Of a stretch of DNA of 64,000 nucleotides, positions 23,701 through 33,900 are shown piece by piece. The stretch comes from Alitta virens. Taxonomy: Eukaryota > Annelida > Polychaeta > Phyllodocida > Nereididae. The notes beneath the pieces are model-generated. The model saw only the letters and a list, made by a program, of their open reading frames with translations. It did not search any database and was not told the origin of the DNA. The translations under genes and the position numbers were made by a program. Location of the stretch: positions 6,725,374 through 6,789,373 of the forward strand of contig OW028580.1 of the NCBI GenBank assembly GCA_932294295.1, given 5' to 3'. Position 1 is the first letter of the stretch, and each line of letters starts with the position of its first letter.

Positions 23701-23905
23701 ACCGATAGATAGCTTTTTAGAATGATGAACATAAGTAGTTGTCTGTTGTAAAAAATTATGTTTTTGTTCTTTTCTTTCAGAAAAATGCAGTTTGGACCCT
23801 GCATGCGAAGAAAAATTTGACTTGGACAAACCGCGTTTCTCACCGGATATCTTGAGGATGTTGAAGAAAATTTTCGAGAGGCATTCATACCCTGGAAGGA
23901 AGTAG
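8635..23905 (+). CDS. Vasotocin/conopressin-type neurophysin precursor
   Basis: Spliced model: exons 8635-8784, 20000-20207 and 23781-23905, GT-AG junctions, phases 0 and 1, 160 residues. The precursor is secreted and processed into an oxytocin/vasopressin-family nonapeptide plus its carrier neurophysin. Residues 1-26 are a hydrophobic signal peptide. Residues 27-35 are CFVRNCPPG, followed by Gly (amide donor) and the Lys-Arg cleavage site. A 12-residue linker leads to the neurophysin domain, which has all 14 expected cysteines (residues 51-127). The C-terminal extension (128-160) has KK and ends GRK. Arg at peptide position 4 and Pro at 8 make it vasopressin-like in the lophotrochozoan manner. 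The start ATG lies 11 nt after a splice acceptor (CAG at 8621-8623), so a noncoding first exon upstream is likely. Introns of 11.2 and 3.6 kb are full of transposon remnants. Family identity is very secure; the name by phylum (vasotocin, conopressin, annetocin) is open. Confidence 0.96.
9144..9232 (-). mobile_element. SINE family A, tail fragment
   Basis: It has the family-A body (TTTTACGTCCCATATTTTTT, then a diverged GGACAGGCAGG...GGCAATGAAG) but no tRNA-like head. It lies in intron 1 of the vasotocin gene. Confidence 0.65.
9446..9625 (-). mobile_element. Dispersed repeat family B with tRNA-like end
   Basis: The plus strand reads CCCCAGCATAGACACTGAGT and continues into a segment resembling the complement of a tRNA-like promoter (TTTGAATTTGACCCAAGGAC, then ATTAGACCACCCAGC). 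The same body recurs about ten times in the window in both orientations. I infer a second tRNA-derived SINE family. Confidence 0.65.
10308..10452 (+). mobile_element. SINE family A-related copy, plus orientation
   Basis: It begins GAGCTGGGCTTAGCTCAGTG (A-box-like), has a B-box-like GGGTTCGTTTCAAATCC, and a body with TTGTTTCATCATCTGCCTCA and ATGGGACATAAAGCCTG. It is diverged from the other copies and runs in the opposite orientation to most. Confidence 0.7.
10771..10791. repeat. (GT)n microsatellite
   Basis: About ten GT dinucleotides directly abut the tail end of the following SINE copy, a usual arrangement for SINE 3' ends. Confidence 0.9.
10792..10965 (-). mobile_element. SINE family A, near-intact copy
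   Basis: Full-length family-A element: tail GGGCTTTACGTCCTGTATTT at the left, and a B-box complement (GGGAATCGAACCC) and A-box complement (ACCTCTGAGCTATGCCCC) at the right. It lies in intron 1 of the vasotocin gene and is highly similar to the copies at 6615 and 25892, which suggests fairly recent activity. Confidence 0.85.
12512..12545 (-). mobile_element. SINE family A, tail scrap
   Basis: Only GGGGCTTTACGTCCTGTATT plus a few bases remain, joined directly to the left end of a longer dispersed repeat. Confidence 0.5.
12560..13325 (+). repeat. Long dispersed repeat, copy 1 of an inverted pair
   Basis: This 0.75-kb stretch is matched in reverse complement by 16385-17060. Shared landmarks in order are TTTGTAAACCTATACATTTT, AAAATGGCCACCCCGAAAAA, AAACACAGATGTGCTTTTCA, GGGGCCTGAAGGACCAACCT and the end near GGGTGCTTTAAAGGCTAAGG. 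No coding potential was recognised. It is probably a non-autonomous transposon. Confidence 0.8.
13838..14005 (+). mobile_element. Dispersed repeat family B
   Basis: Shares CTTGTACTCAGTGTCTCTGC, TAACATGGTGTGGACTCCAA and CAGCTGGTCATATAAGCTGA with copies at 21903 and 50526 in the same orientation. Confidence 0.75.
14921..16100 (-). pseudogene. Degenerate BEL/Pao-like retrotransposon pol (integrase part)
   Basis: Two minus-strand frames carry recognisable pieces of a retrotransposon integrase and its flank. One (about 15612-15298) has DYFG followed by a VKR segment, typical of the BEL/Pao integrase start. The next (about 15353-15063), in another frame, has a CWELPVRFVKSA-like stretch and an S-x-PL-x-Y-x-STD segment, matching the usual WERL(V/I)RSVK and SRPLTYxSxD landmarks. 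The frame change near 15300-15350 and internal stops show it is dead. No LTRs were located. It lies in intron 1 of the vasotocin gene, antisense to it. Confidence 0.7.
16385..17060 (-). repeat. Long dispersed repeat, copy 2 of an inverted pair
   Basis: Reverse-complement match to 12560-13325 with scattered substitutions and small indels. The right end joins directly to a family-A SINE tail, as in copy 1, so the SINE scrap may belong to the repeat or mark a composite element. Confidence 0.8.
17081..17205 (-). mobile_element. SINE family A copy
   Basis: Carries ATTAGGACAGGCAGGGACCA, GGCTCGACCAGGAATCGAAC and the right-hand tRNA-like head, which is broken after CTACTACTGA. It abuts the inverted-pair repeat ending at about 17060. 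Confidence 0.8.
17796..17995 (-). mobile_element. Dispersed repeat family B
   Basis: The plus strand reads ATGACCAGTTGCCAGAGGCA, then GGAGTCCACATCATGTTGCA, TTGCCTCAGCATAGACACCT and CAGCTGGGAAGCTCAT, the reverse complement order of the copy at 13838. Confidence 0.75.
18144..18172. repeat. (TTGA)n microsatellite
   Basis: About seven TTGA tetranucleotides in a row. Confidence 0.9.
18465..18580 (+). mobile_element. SINE family A, plus-orientation, 5'-truncated
   Basis: The B-box-like GGTTTGATTCC, then GTCGAGCCTAAGCTGGACGG and the tail AATACAGGACGTAAAGCCTT are present. The A-box end is degraded. Confidence 0.75.
19369..19763 (+). mobile_element. TIR element (MITE), copy 1
   Basis: It starts TA-CAGTTAGTTTCAT and ends AAGAAACTAACTTG, so the termini are imperfect inverted repeats. 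The body matches 53341-53642 in reverse complement. It contains a local triplication of GTCTAGCTTT. No transposase frame is present. The TA target and CAGT-type terminus suggest a Tc1/mariner-type non-autonomous element. Confidence 0.7.
20000..20207 (+). other. Vasotocin gene: neurophysin core exon
   Basis: Acceptor TTTTTGCAG and donor GTAAATG flank 208 nt that encode 12 of the 14 neurophysin cysteines, in the family spacing (CxxC, CC, CC and so on). The upstream and downstream frames join in phase 0 and phase 1. Confidence 0.95.
20640..20835 (+). pseudogene. Non-LTR retrotransposon RT C-terminal fragment
   Basis: Broken translation gives FRAFSVIAPHLW, followed after a frame shift by FKKKLK, matching the ERAFSxAAPxLWNxLP...FKKxLKTHLF landmark after the RT domain of CR1/L2/Jockey-type elements. 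It is 5'-truncated and frameshifted. It sits in intron 2 of the vasotocin gene; a related scrap lies at about 53935-54060. Confidence 0.65.
20971..22306. mobile_element. 1.3-kb TIR element flanked by TA
   Basis: The left end GTGTAGGGGCTTGTGTAG and right end (reverse complement GTGTAGGGGCTTATGTAA) are imperfect inverted repeats extending about 75 bp, through the shared GTTAATTTTTGACACCA. Both ends are bordered by TA. No transposase frame is seen inside. A family-B repeat (21903-22045) is nested in it, so it is the older insertion. Confidence 0.75.
21903..22045 (+). mobile_element. Dispersed repeat family B, nested in the TIR element
   Basis: Carries GTAACATGGTGTGGACTCCA and GGCAGCTGGTCATATAAGCT, as at 13838. 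It lies wholly inside the 20971-22306 element. Confidence 0.75.
22810..23136 (+). repeat. Dispersed repeat with two CCAAT motifs, copy 1
   Basis: Reverse-complement match to 49070-49393. Landmarks are CCCTGAATTCAGCAGGACAC, TGATAAAGTGTCAAATATAC, CTTCAGCCAATCACAG and GCCACCTGGTGGAAATACAG. It contains two CCAAT boxes (near 23032 and 23063) and a CCACCTGGTGG palindrome. Confidence 0.8.
23781..23905 (+). other. Vasotocin gene: last coding exon
   Basis: Acceptor TTCTTTCAG is followed by the last two neurophysin cysteines (residues 122 and 127) and a 33-residue tail, ending in Pro-Gly-Arg-Lys and TAG. The tail is basic and amphipathic and has no glycosylated leucine-rich copeptin signature that I can see. 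Confidence 0.93.
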
Positions 23906-24148
23906 AATTATGACGTCCTGTGGCTATAAATAGCACAATTCCATTCAGGATTATGACGTCATTTAAACTAAAATAACTGGATGCTGATGATCTCTGTACA
24001 AAACTGGGGTTAAAATATCCCCTACTAGTAGGCTGAACCTGCAAATCTTTCAAGATAATGATATCGAAAAGTAAAAAAATGTTTTTAATGGTGTTAACTT
24101 TGAAAGCATGTACATAGGTCCATCAATTAAATATTATCTTGAACTGTT

Positions 24149-24154
24149 AATAAA
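24149..24154 (+). terminator. Polyadenylation signal of vasotocin gene
   Basis: AATAAA lies 244 nt after the stop codon, the first such hexamer downstream. Confidence 0.6.
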
Positions 24155-25049
24155 GTTTACCTGCAACCAGGTTAGGCTGATTTGTACTACTCTAGACAGA
24201 GCATTTTTTGATTTTGTGACTTGGCAGCAATCCGGCCGCCCATTACAAGGCTTATGATGCCCATTGAATGTTCACTGGGCAGCACACTTCTCCATAATGA
24301 GATATAGTCATTGTAAAATGTTGTAGTGTTATGATAAAAGCCGCCCAGTCTAAAATTCTTAAGAAATGCTCTGGCGCTAGACAAAGGTGTTCCTCGATGT
24401 ACCTATATTTTTTTGTTTATTGCGAATGTTGACTGTGTGATAATTAATTTTAAGTAAAAAAGTATTCTTATAACATGAATGTACATTGTGTTGTTTGCAA
24501 CAGAATATTAACAGACATCCGATTATCATAACCAAGAGCAGATTGAGTCACAATCAAACCTTACAGAGAAACCTGATGATGAAGCACAAATTGAAATAAA
24601 AATTGTCTAAAAAAAAACCTGTCAGCAATACATCCAAGTGGGGACTTGTCATTTCATTCTTAATAAGAGAAACATTAAATCTAACTCAGGGCTGAATTCT
24701 CTGGATTATGTGTTATAAAATTATTAAATACAGTTGGTCATCCAGGGTATAATTGGCCACCTGGAGAATTGATTATTCTAGCGTGTCAACAATATAATAC
24801 CTCTAGCAGTTTATTTATTTATTTATAAAACATATTTATACAGGGTATAAACATTTTGAGCAAGCTCTTTCACAAAATGGCAGTTGGGCTAAGGGTGGGG
24901 GTGGGGGGCCTAGCTCATAATGATGCTGAATTTCATGCTCCCTAACTGAGCCATACATTGAAATTTGCTTGGGTTTACCTGCATATATTTATAAAGCCAG
25001 CTACAAAGAAAATTATAGAAAAGATAATTCTTCTGATTATTCTAACTTG

Positions 25050-25200
25050 AGTTGGATTCTGATCTGCATAATTGTAGACATCGCATTTTGTCGCAATAAC
25101 CACAATAAATCATTGATAAAAGCATAAAGAGAACAGGCCCCATCAGTGAGCCTTGCAGGACACCTCTTTCTAAATTTTCCATTTACTTTTAACATCTAAC
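25050..25200 (-). pseudogene. Non-LTR reverse-transcriptase fragment
   Basis: Minus-strand translation reads RGVLQGSLMGPVLF and then, after a one-base frame change, FINDLL. This is the RT landmark G(V/L)xQGSxLGPxLFxxxINDL. The YADD box is not recognisable. It is a short 5'- and 3'-truncated, frameshifted remnant. Confidence 0.75.
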
Positions 25201-25891
25201 TTCAATCTCTGTGGTAGTTTAAACAGGTGTAACATTTCTAGGAAAACCATAGCCACTATCAGCCGGCTCCCAATTTACACCTAGGCGAAATGAAGCAGTT
25301 ACAGACAATCAAATCAATTCCTTTATGCTAAAATTGCAGTCGACCAGCACCATGACCACTAGAACTCAGCATTCTAAGTATTAATATTCACTCAGTGCCA
25401 CCTCTCTCAAATTCAGTCCGCTTGTATGATCAGCTACCTGAATGTGGCATAAATCATTATTTCTAGTCGGCCAGGAGGAACAGTCTTCAGAATCAAGATA
25501 TTTAAGTATCTCTACCGAGTGCCCTCCTGCCATGGAGATCCATGTAAATAACCATTAGTGATATTACTAACCATTTCTATGGATGGATTTTGATGACATT
25601 CTTTAATTTCTACATCCAATGAGTAAAATTACCTGTAGAGACTTTCGCTGTGCTTCCTCAGTATTACTGTTGTTGGCGTATTACACTATTGCAGGTGTGA
25701 AAGCTTATAACACCCACACTGACCAGTATTTGAATTACTCATCCCATCATCCTCTGCACCAAAAGAGAGGTGTAATCAACACTTATGAACAGACGTGAGG
25801 TCATCTCATCAGAAAGAGAAGATACGTAGAGAGAAAAGGATCATTTAACAGCAGCTCCGAAACTTTGGTTACCCAGCATAGATGATTAATG

Positions 25892-26077
25892 TGGGTGTGT
25901 GATTAGGGCTTTACGTCCTGTATTTCTGCACCAGTTGGACTAATTTGGACAGGCAGAGACCATGGCAATGAGACGAAGGATGAAACAGCCATCCAACTTA
26001 GGCTCGACCGAGAATCGAACACAGGACCTAGCGGTTGGAAGCCCAGAGCGCTACCTCTGAGCTAGGCCCATGCCCTC
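25892..26077 (-). mobile_element. SINE family A, near-intact copy
   Basis: It starts GATTAGGGCTTTACGTCCTG and ends ACCTCTGAGCTAGGCCCATG, with a slightly mutated B box (GAGAATCGAACAC on the plus strand). It ranks with the copies at 6615 and 10792. Confidence 0.85.
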
Positions 26078-26443
26078 TCAGTATGTCATCATTAGTAATA
26101 GATAGAATAATATTATTCATCAAAAGATGCATTAGAGACCAAGCATGATTATATTGTTTTGATGAAATTCACGTGCTACAACAGAACTGAGCATTTTGAA
26201 GTAAAACCTGCAAATAAAAATGAAATTCACATGATTTATAAGCATTTTCTAATGTCGGTTATCGCTAGTAAGAAGTTGTGTATGACTAACAGTCCAATCG
26301 AAAAAAAACTTTCACTGCTTCTTGATTATTCCCAATTTCAGGAGAGGCCAGAAAATCTGTTGTGTCTGCAGATCTGAATTTTATTTGTATTTTCACAACA
26401 ATATTGAGAGAAATAACACTATAACGTATGTACATATATACCC

Positions 26444-26449
26444 TTTATT
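26444..26449 (-). terminator. Candidate polyadenylation signal of the Ki-67 homologue
   Basis: TTTATT on the plus strand (AATAAA on the minus strand) lies about 1.5 kb past the stop codon. I found no nearer minus-strand AATAAA, so the 3' UTR would be about 1.5 kb, AT-rich and repeat-poor. Confidence 0.5.
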
Positions 26450-27938
26450 CAAAACAATATCCACATAAGTTTAATTACTAAAATATATCTCCTACATAAT
26501 AGTGTACATGCAACTAGCGGAAACAAAATTTTAAAATAAGTCAACATGTCACCCTATTTTTTAAATAAAATTCATATGTAAACAACTTAAATTCCAGTTA
26601 TTGATAGATATTCTTCCATCCAATAAAATACTTTAAAATTCAGTAAAATACTGATAAATAATAAAACATTGTATACTTGACTTACATTTACCAAGCGTGC
26701 CATTAAAAAACTAGTCTTACAACTTCTAAAATTGTCAAGGCATTCTTTGTGATGATAAAACTACTTTAATTACCAATATTTAAAGTAAGCACATCTTTTT
26801 TTTTATACTTTTCACAAATAAAAAGACAAACATAAACTGCAACACATAATGTTCTGCACAATAACATTCTCGGTTAGACTATTTACAAGTATTTTGCAGC
26901 AGGGAAGTTGAGTCTTTTTAACAAATATTTTTACACAATGCGATCAGGAATGAAGAACATGTCCTAAATAAGACTGTCAAAAAGATAACTTATGTTCAAA
27001 TGGTTCGAGAGTAAACAGTATAGCCTGCTTTAATTCTAATCATTCTAAAGAAGACCGAAGTAATCCTACTTCTTATAAAGCGCATTGTCATACAACATGG
27101 CAGTTGAACGCTGGTGCTACAGCCTGTATAACTGAAATAAAATACAAACTATCTTCCTAATTTTACAAAGTATTTACAAGTCTACCATTGTACCAAGTAC
27201 AACATTATTTGAATCTAGATCTGTAATCTTAAAATCATTAAACTAGAAATTCCTACACATTGACTCGGCTCTATTACGTCCGTTCTACAAGACTATGTTG
27301 TAGTAAATTGCGCTAACGATATTATACTACGGCTATTTTTTTTTGAAAACATAAGATTGCACAGACGAGAAATGAAATATTTTACAATAAATGGAACACT
27401 TTTGTGGCAGGAACGGATCTATTCAAGCGGAAGCTTTTTTAAGTCAAGTTCTTTTCTGCAGCAAGGCCATGATTCATTAACCCTGAGATCCTCTGGACAA
27501 AATTTTATGACCACTGGCTAACAACTTCATCAAAACATTACAGCAAGAAAATGCAAAATACATGAGACTTGGGTTAAGAATTAATGATATTAAAATTTGA
27601 AATGAGACAAATGACATGAAAATGATAATATGTACAATTTTTACAAACATAAAATTCATGCACCTGGATTCTTCGAATAATCGTGACAAAAAACAGCTGT
27701 ATTGCAAATTTGGTAATTAAACTGCATTGTCAAATTTTATGGTTCACTCTCAAACTAATAGCTGACATTACGTAAACCAAACACATTTATACAAACAGGA
27801 GAATATACACTTCTCACTTAACATGTACACATCACACACAATACTTAACAATGTTCAAAACGAACGTCATATGCACCCATTCAGCTTGATTGACAGAAAG
27901 TTTGTACACTCACACACATAATGCAAAGGGATTATAGT

Positions 27939-30900
27939 CTATCGCCTTCTTGTTTTCCTTGGGGAAGGTTTCGGACTTAGTGCAGCGGCCTTCCTGCCTT
28001 TGGCAGCAGCTTTGGGCGCAGCTTTTTTCGGTGAGGCAGCTTTCTTGGTAGCTACAGCAGCCTTTTTAGCTGGTGCAGCTTTCTTGGCTGGGGCAGCCTT
28101 TTTAGCGGCAGGTGATTGAGCGGGAGCACCACCAGCCTTACGTTTTCCTCGTGTTGCTTTCGGTGATGGTTCAGCAACTGGTGTTGCGGGGGATTCAGCA
28201 GCCTTCTTTGCCTTAGAGGCTGCTTTAGGGGCGGCCTTCTTAGGTGTGGCAGCTTTCTTTGGACTTGCAGCCTTCTTGGCGGGAGCAGCCTTTTTAGCTG
28301 GAGCAGCTTTCTTAGCAGGAGTTGGAGCAGGGACATCCGCTGCTTTTCGTTTGCCACGTGTTGCTTTCGGCGATGGTGCGGCAACGGGGGTAGCAGGGGT
28401 TTCAGCCTTTGCTTTGGAAGCAGCTTTCTTTGGAGTCGCAGCTTTCTTAGTTGTGGCAGCTTTCTTTGCTGGGGCAGCTTTCTTTGCTGGGGCAGCTTTC
28501 TTAGCTGGTGATGGTGCAGCAACCTCTGGAACGGAAGCTTGTCGTTTTCCTCGTGTGGTTTTGGGAGATGGAGCAGTGACTGGCTCTTTAACAGCGGCCT
28601 TCTTGGCAGGAGCTGCAGCTTTCTTGCCTCGGCTCTTAGCTGGTGAAGGAGCTGCAGCAGGAGTCTCAGGTGCAGCAGCTTTTCTGCGACCTCCTCGTGT
28701 CGCTTTGGGGGTAGGTGCTTTCTTGGCTTTGGCAGGAGAAGGTGATGGTGCTTCAGCAGGTGCTGGGGTTTCTGCAGCTTTCTTACCACGAGTCGCTTTT
28801 GTGGCCTTTTTGGCTGATGGGGTAGCTTTGACAGCCTTCTTTGGTGAAGGCGTTGCTGCCTTTTTACCTCTTGTTGCTCGCTTTGCTGGTTTGGCAGGGG
28901 TCGCAACTTTAACTTCCTCAACAACAATAACCTCCTCTTCTACCGCTGCCGCCTTGCCTCTTCGACCACGTGGAGCAGCCTTACCCTTGGGCGTTTTGGG
29001 TGTTGCTTTACTCGACGTAACTTTCTTCTGCGCAGCTTTAGTTGTTTTGGTTGGTGTCTTGGTTGGCGAGGGAGCTGCAGCAGGCGTTTCTTCAGGTACA
29101 ACAGCTTCTGCCTTCCTTTTTCCTTTATTCGCAGCGGGTGCTTTCTTTGCTGGCGAGGGAGCCTTGGCTTTTCCTCTGCCTCTGGTGGACCTAGATGCAC
29201 GGGCAGGTGTGGGACTCTTCTTAGGAGAGTCTGCCTTTTGGGGAGTAGCAGCCTTCTTGGGTGTAGCCGCTTTCTTTGGAGTAGCGACTTTCTTGGGTGT
29301 AGCCGCTTTCTTTGGAGTTGCGACTTTCTTCGGTGTAGCAGCTTTCTTTGGCGTTGCTGCCTTTTGAGGTGTCGCTGCCTTCTTCACAGACTTGGGAGTG
29401 GGAGCCTTTGCAACTGGAGCAGCAGCTTCAGCTTGTACTTGTTCAACCACAACTTCTTGCACTGCTTGGGCTGTGCCTCTCCTTGACGAAAGTGCAGGAG
29501 CTTTGCCTTTCTGAGATTTAGGAGTGGCTTTAGTGGACACCACTTTCTTGGGTGTTGGTGTCTTGGGTTTAGGTGTAGGTGCCTTGGCTTTAGGTGTGGG
29601 TGCCTTGGCTTTAGGTGTAGGAGCCTTGGCTTTTGTTGGGGTGGTGGCTTTGGGTGTAGGCACTCTTGTTTGCGGTGTATGCGCTTTCGCTTTTGGTGTT
29701 TTGGTTTTAGCCTTGGGTGTCTTAGACACGGGCGTCTTCTTGGGAGTGGGTGTCTTAGCCTTGGGAGTCTTCTTCGCGGGTGTCTTCGCCTTTGGTGTCT
29801 GCATGAGCTCCTGCACACCTTCCAGACTGGGGCTGGCAGGAGACTTGGGGACAGCCATCAGTTCCCTTACCCCTTTCAGTTTAGGTGACATGGCAGCTTT
29901 TGGGGTTCTTCCTGAGTTACGCACTCCAGCAAGTCTTGGTGATGCCTGAGCCTTGGGTGTTCTCAGCAGCTCTTTGACTCCTGCAAGCCTTGGTGATGCC
30001 TGAGCCTTGGGTGTTCTCAGCAGCTCTTTGACTCCTGCAAGCCTCGGTGATGCAACCTTCTTCGGTGTTTTGGTCAACTTTCTTACACCAGCAAGGTTTG
30101 GCGACTTGGCAGCTTTAGGTGTCCTAACCAATGCCTTGACTCCAGCCAGTTTGGGAGAAGCAGCAGCAGCTTTTGGTGTCTTCAGCATCTTCTTGACTCC
30201 AGCAAGTTTTGGCGATGCTTCATCCTGAGGTGTCTTGACCTTCTTGGCTGATGTCTTCTTGGCTGAAGCCTTTTTCAGAGATGCAGCAGGTTTGGGAGTC
30301 TCCAGCATTTCTTTTACACCAGCGAGCTTTGGTGAGGCAGTAGCCTTGGGGGTCTTCAGTAATTCCCTGACACCTTTCAGACCTGGGGTCTTTGACGAGG
30401 CCAAGAATCGTCGGACATTAGCAGATCTTGGCGATTTGGGTGTCCTGGGCGTCGTCAACAGATTTTGGACATCTGAAATTGCATATACTAAATGTTAAAT
30501 AACAAGTACATGATTCAGCTACTGCACTTCAATGAGTTACAACACAAAGGCTGTAATATATGACACATTGAATACGAGAGATAACTGCTCTTAAATCACA
30601 ATTGTTAGCTATCATTAAAATACTCGCGTAATAACATAGTAAATATACACACCAACGCACACCATTTGCTGACCAGCATAACACTATTACATGTCACATT
30701 TTGAAGGCAGTTACGTCATATTAATTCTTATTGCGAACCACAAAACAAGACAATTACCGGAAAGTGTATCACTGCGACGTGATTTAGACATGGAATCATC
30801 GGTCATGGGAGAGACGAACATCTCGCCAGGTCCTTTCGGGGTCGGAGGAAGAGACACAGGGGTGTTGACAATCAAAGATTTGCGTTTTGGCATCTTGGCT

Positions 30901-33900
30901 TTTGGTGTTGCAAAGATCTGAGGCATACCATCAAAGATTACATCACCAGCTCCTAAAGACTGACGTTTCTGAAATCAAATAGCACTTTATTGAGCAACTT
31001 TATAAAGAACCAGGGTGAACTAAGTAAGTACAGTAAACCTCGTCTGAGTTGAATGTGCTCAAGTAATTTTTTGCAAAATTAACAAATTATTTAAATTAAT
31101 TATCTATAGTGATTATTCTATTAATATTTTCAAGTCAAAATTTTGCCCAACTCTATTTAAATCAGGTGGTCAATTCGAATTTAACTTAGGCAAGGTTTCC
31201 TTCACAACAATTTAGGTCCCTTGCAGCCAGGCATCAGGCAGTTCATCAAATGGTATGTATGAGAATCTCAAAGACATCGCTAAGAAAAAACCACTAAAGA
31301 TATTCTAATGAATCAACATAATAGACCTTTGTAATATGTATGCAAACTATTGAAATTTAATTTGAACTTTAATATAAGTAATACGAGTCTAGTGGGTCAG
31401 ATTATATGACCAGCTTGGCTGCCAGAAGTAGACGTAATGATGACATAAGGCTTGGGAGTCCACACCATGTTACACTTTGACCCCATTGGTGGGGTCTTTG
31501 ACTTGCCTCAGAATAGACACTGAGTACAAGGTACCTCCTATTAAGCACATCATATGATAGACATCCAGCTGGGATGTAGTTCATGAAGAGTGAAACCATT
31601 CACAAAGACTGGAAAATGTGGTTAGTAATTTTAACACAATTTACCTGGGACTTTCCTTCAGATTTTCTACCCTTCTTGGGCAGGGGTTTGGGAGTGGCAG
31701 AAGTTTTTTTCCGGATCACAATTGTCGCAGGCGAATCAGCATGTCCAGTGGATGCGGCAGCACCAAGAAGTCTGCGCTTCTTAGCTGGGGTCTTCTGCAA
31801 AATAAACATAAGTAGCAAATTTTACACGATGTGCAATTAGTTCCTAAAATTCTAGCATAGCATCAAATCAATTGCACATTTTAACATTAGAATTCTGGGA
31901 CATAAATAAGGGCTTTAATATAATTAAGAACATTTTGCAATAGAATTTCAGAAACTCTTGACTTCTGTAGCATGTATAATTTCATAAAATTTTGAGGCCA
32001 AATTGAAGGTTGGGCCAGCTGTCAAAAATTGTTATCTGCAGGCAGAAATTCCTATATTGTAAAGACTACAATTCATAGGCTCGGTAGACTGAAAATCATG
32101 CCATTCAAAGGAGAGTATGAAAATTATGACAAGATGATGAATACAAGGTTAGCCAACTTCTTTCGAACACATCAAGCGATTACCGTTGTCCGAACATTTT
32201 GATCAATTTCATCCATTGCTCAATGGCATTTGACAATGTGAAGTCAGAACTTACAGCAGTCATAGCTGGATGGTGGATAGCCATCGCTCTTATCTTGGAT
32301 GTTCTCCTCGATGGGGCTTTTGCTGATTTGACAATTCTCTTAGCGGCCACCGCAGAACTGTTCTGCGCTGGTTTCGTCTTCACAATGTCTGACCACAATT
32401 TGCGAGCTGACTTCGCAGGGACCTTTTTCGCAGATGCAGCACCTGCCTTCTTCACAGTTGATTTCTTGGCAGCGGACTTTTTGACTGTTGATTTCTTGAC
32501 CGATTTGGAAACACTCTGGAATGTCACAAGAAATGTTTATAACATGCAATATCTAAACATCAGAATAGTACAAAGCACAACTGTGTTGTATGCACAATAT
32601 CACCAACAAATTTTCACATTTAATAAAGATAATATGTACCTTAAGAGCAGCTGCCTTCTTGGGGCTAGGTGTAGCCTTCTTGGCACTAGCTGGGGATTGC
32701 TTAGGGGAAGCCTTCGTTGCACTCTGAAAGAAAAATACATACATTGTTAACATCTTCAGCAAGTTTTCAAACATCACTGTAACAAATTACAATACTTGTA
32801 TTAGCAATTAGTATACAACTCGAACCAAAGAGCATCTAAAATGTATTCTTATAAATCTTTGAATAAGTTGCAAATTTGACTGACTGGAATTAAATCGGGT
32901 GTTCCATTAAAATTTGACTAAGGCAAAATTCTAGTAGGTTTAACAATGTTCAAATAACGAAATCTACCAGCACCACACCATATTCGCCAATTACTAACGT
33001 TCGATTCTACAGCACATCAAGCCATCACAATGTCTGACCACAAAGTAATGACAAACTAAACACTGCTGAACTAACCTTAGGAGTGACATCTTTCTTGGGA
33101 CTGGGAGTAGCTCTCTTTGGAGTAGCTGCAGCTTTCTTGGGGCTTGGCGTGCCTTTCTTGGCACTTGATACAGCTTTTTTGGGGCTGGGTGTAGCCTTCT
33201 TTGGAGTTGTGGCAGCTTTTTTGGGGCTGGGTGTAGCCTTTTTGGGCGTTACAGCCTTCTTGGGGCTAGGTGTTCTTGGTTTAGGACTTTTTTCTTCAAG
33301 GATGGCATCTGCGAGTTTCAATACAGGCGTTTCGGGGACCTCGGAAGGTCTGCGTGGAGCAGAGCCTTTTCTGAGAGGAGTACGAACAGGCAAGGTTCTG
33401 TCAAATAGCTCAGGACTGAGTTTAAATCCAAAGGAAACTCTCTTAGACCTAGGTTCCTTGCTTGCTGGACTGGTTGCTTTTCTCTTAGATCCTGGAGCTG
33501 GAGATCTCACTGAAAACAAACAGAAAAACATCAGCATTTACAAACAATTAGGTTATGGTGCAAACAATCATGTGCGAGAAAGTAACACAACTTGATATTT
33601 AAAATTTTGCTTCCACGTATATTTTTTGGCTAATATATTATAGCAGGCATTAGGGCTGGATATGTAAACCGATATTAATACCATTATACAATATTTGGTT
33701 CACAATACTGCTACAATATTTCAATATACAATTTTATGATATGAGCACCGCTGCCGCAATGGGCACGTTATCATATATAATTAATGCAACATTACAATGG
33801 GAGCATTGCAGTGGCAGTATTTTGAGGGTGCCTAAAAAGGTGGTGAATGACTTGGCAGATCAGCATCAAAAGGTGCCAAGTTACCCATCTTAATTGCAAT

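Larger units (their letters stand above)
24155..26430. other. Intergenic stretch between vasotocin and Ki-67 3' ends
   Basis: Convergent intergenic region. It holds an RT fragment (about 25050-25200), a SINE family-A copy (25892-26077), a short family-A head scrap near 24895-24925, TTTA repeats near 24810, and otherwise AT-rich sequence with no supported gene. Confidence 0.6.

Noticed and set aside
28246..29367. A 373-residue open frame on the plus strand, opposite the last Ki-67 exon, rich in Ala, Phe, Gly and Leu.
   Set aside because: It is the antisense shadow of AAG/GCT/CCT-biased repeats. Similar shadows lie opposite every repeat-rich Ki-67 exon, and none has splice partners or a recognisable domain.
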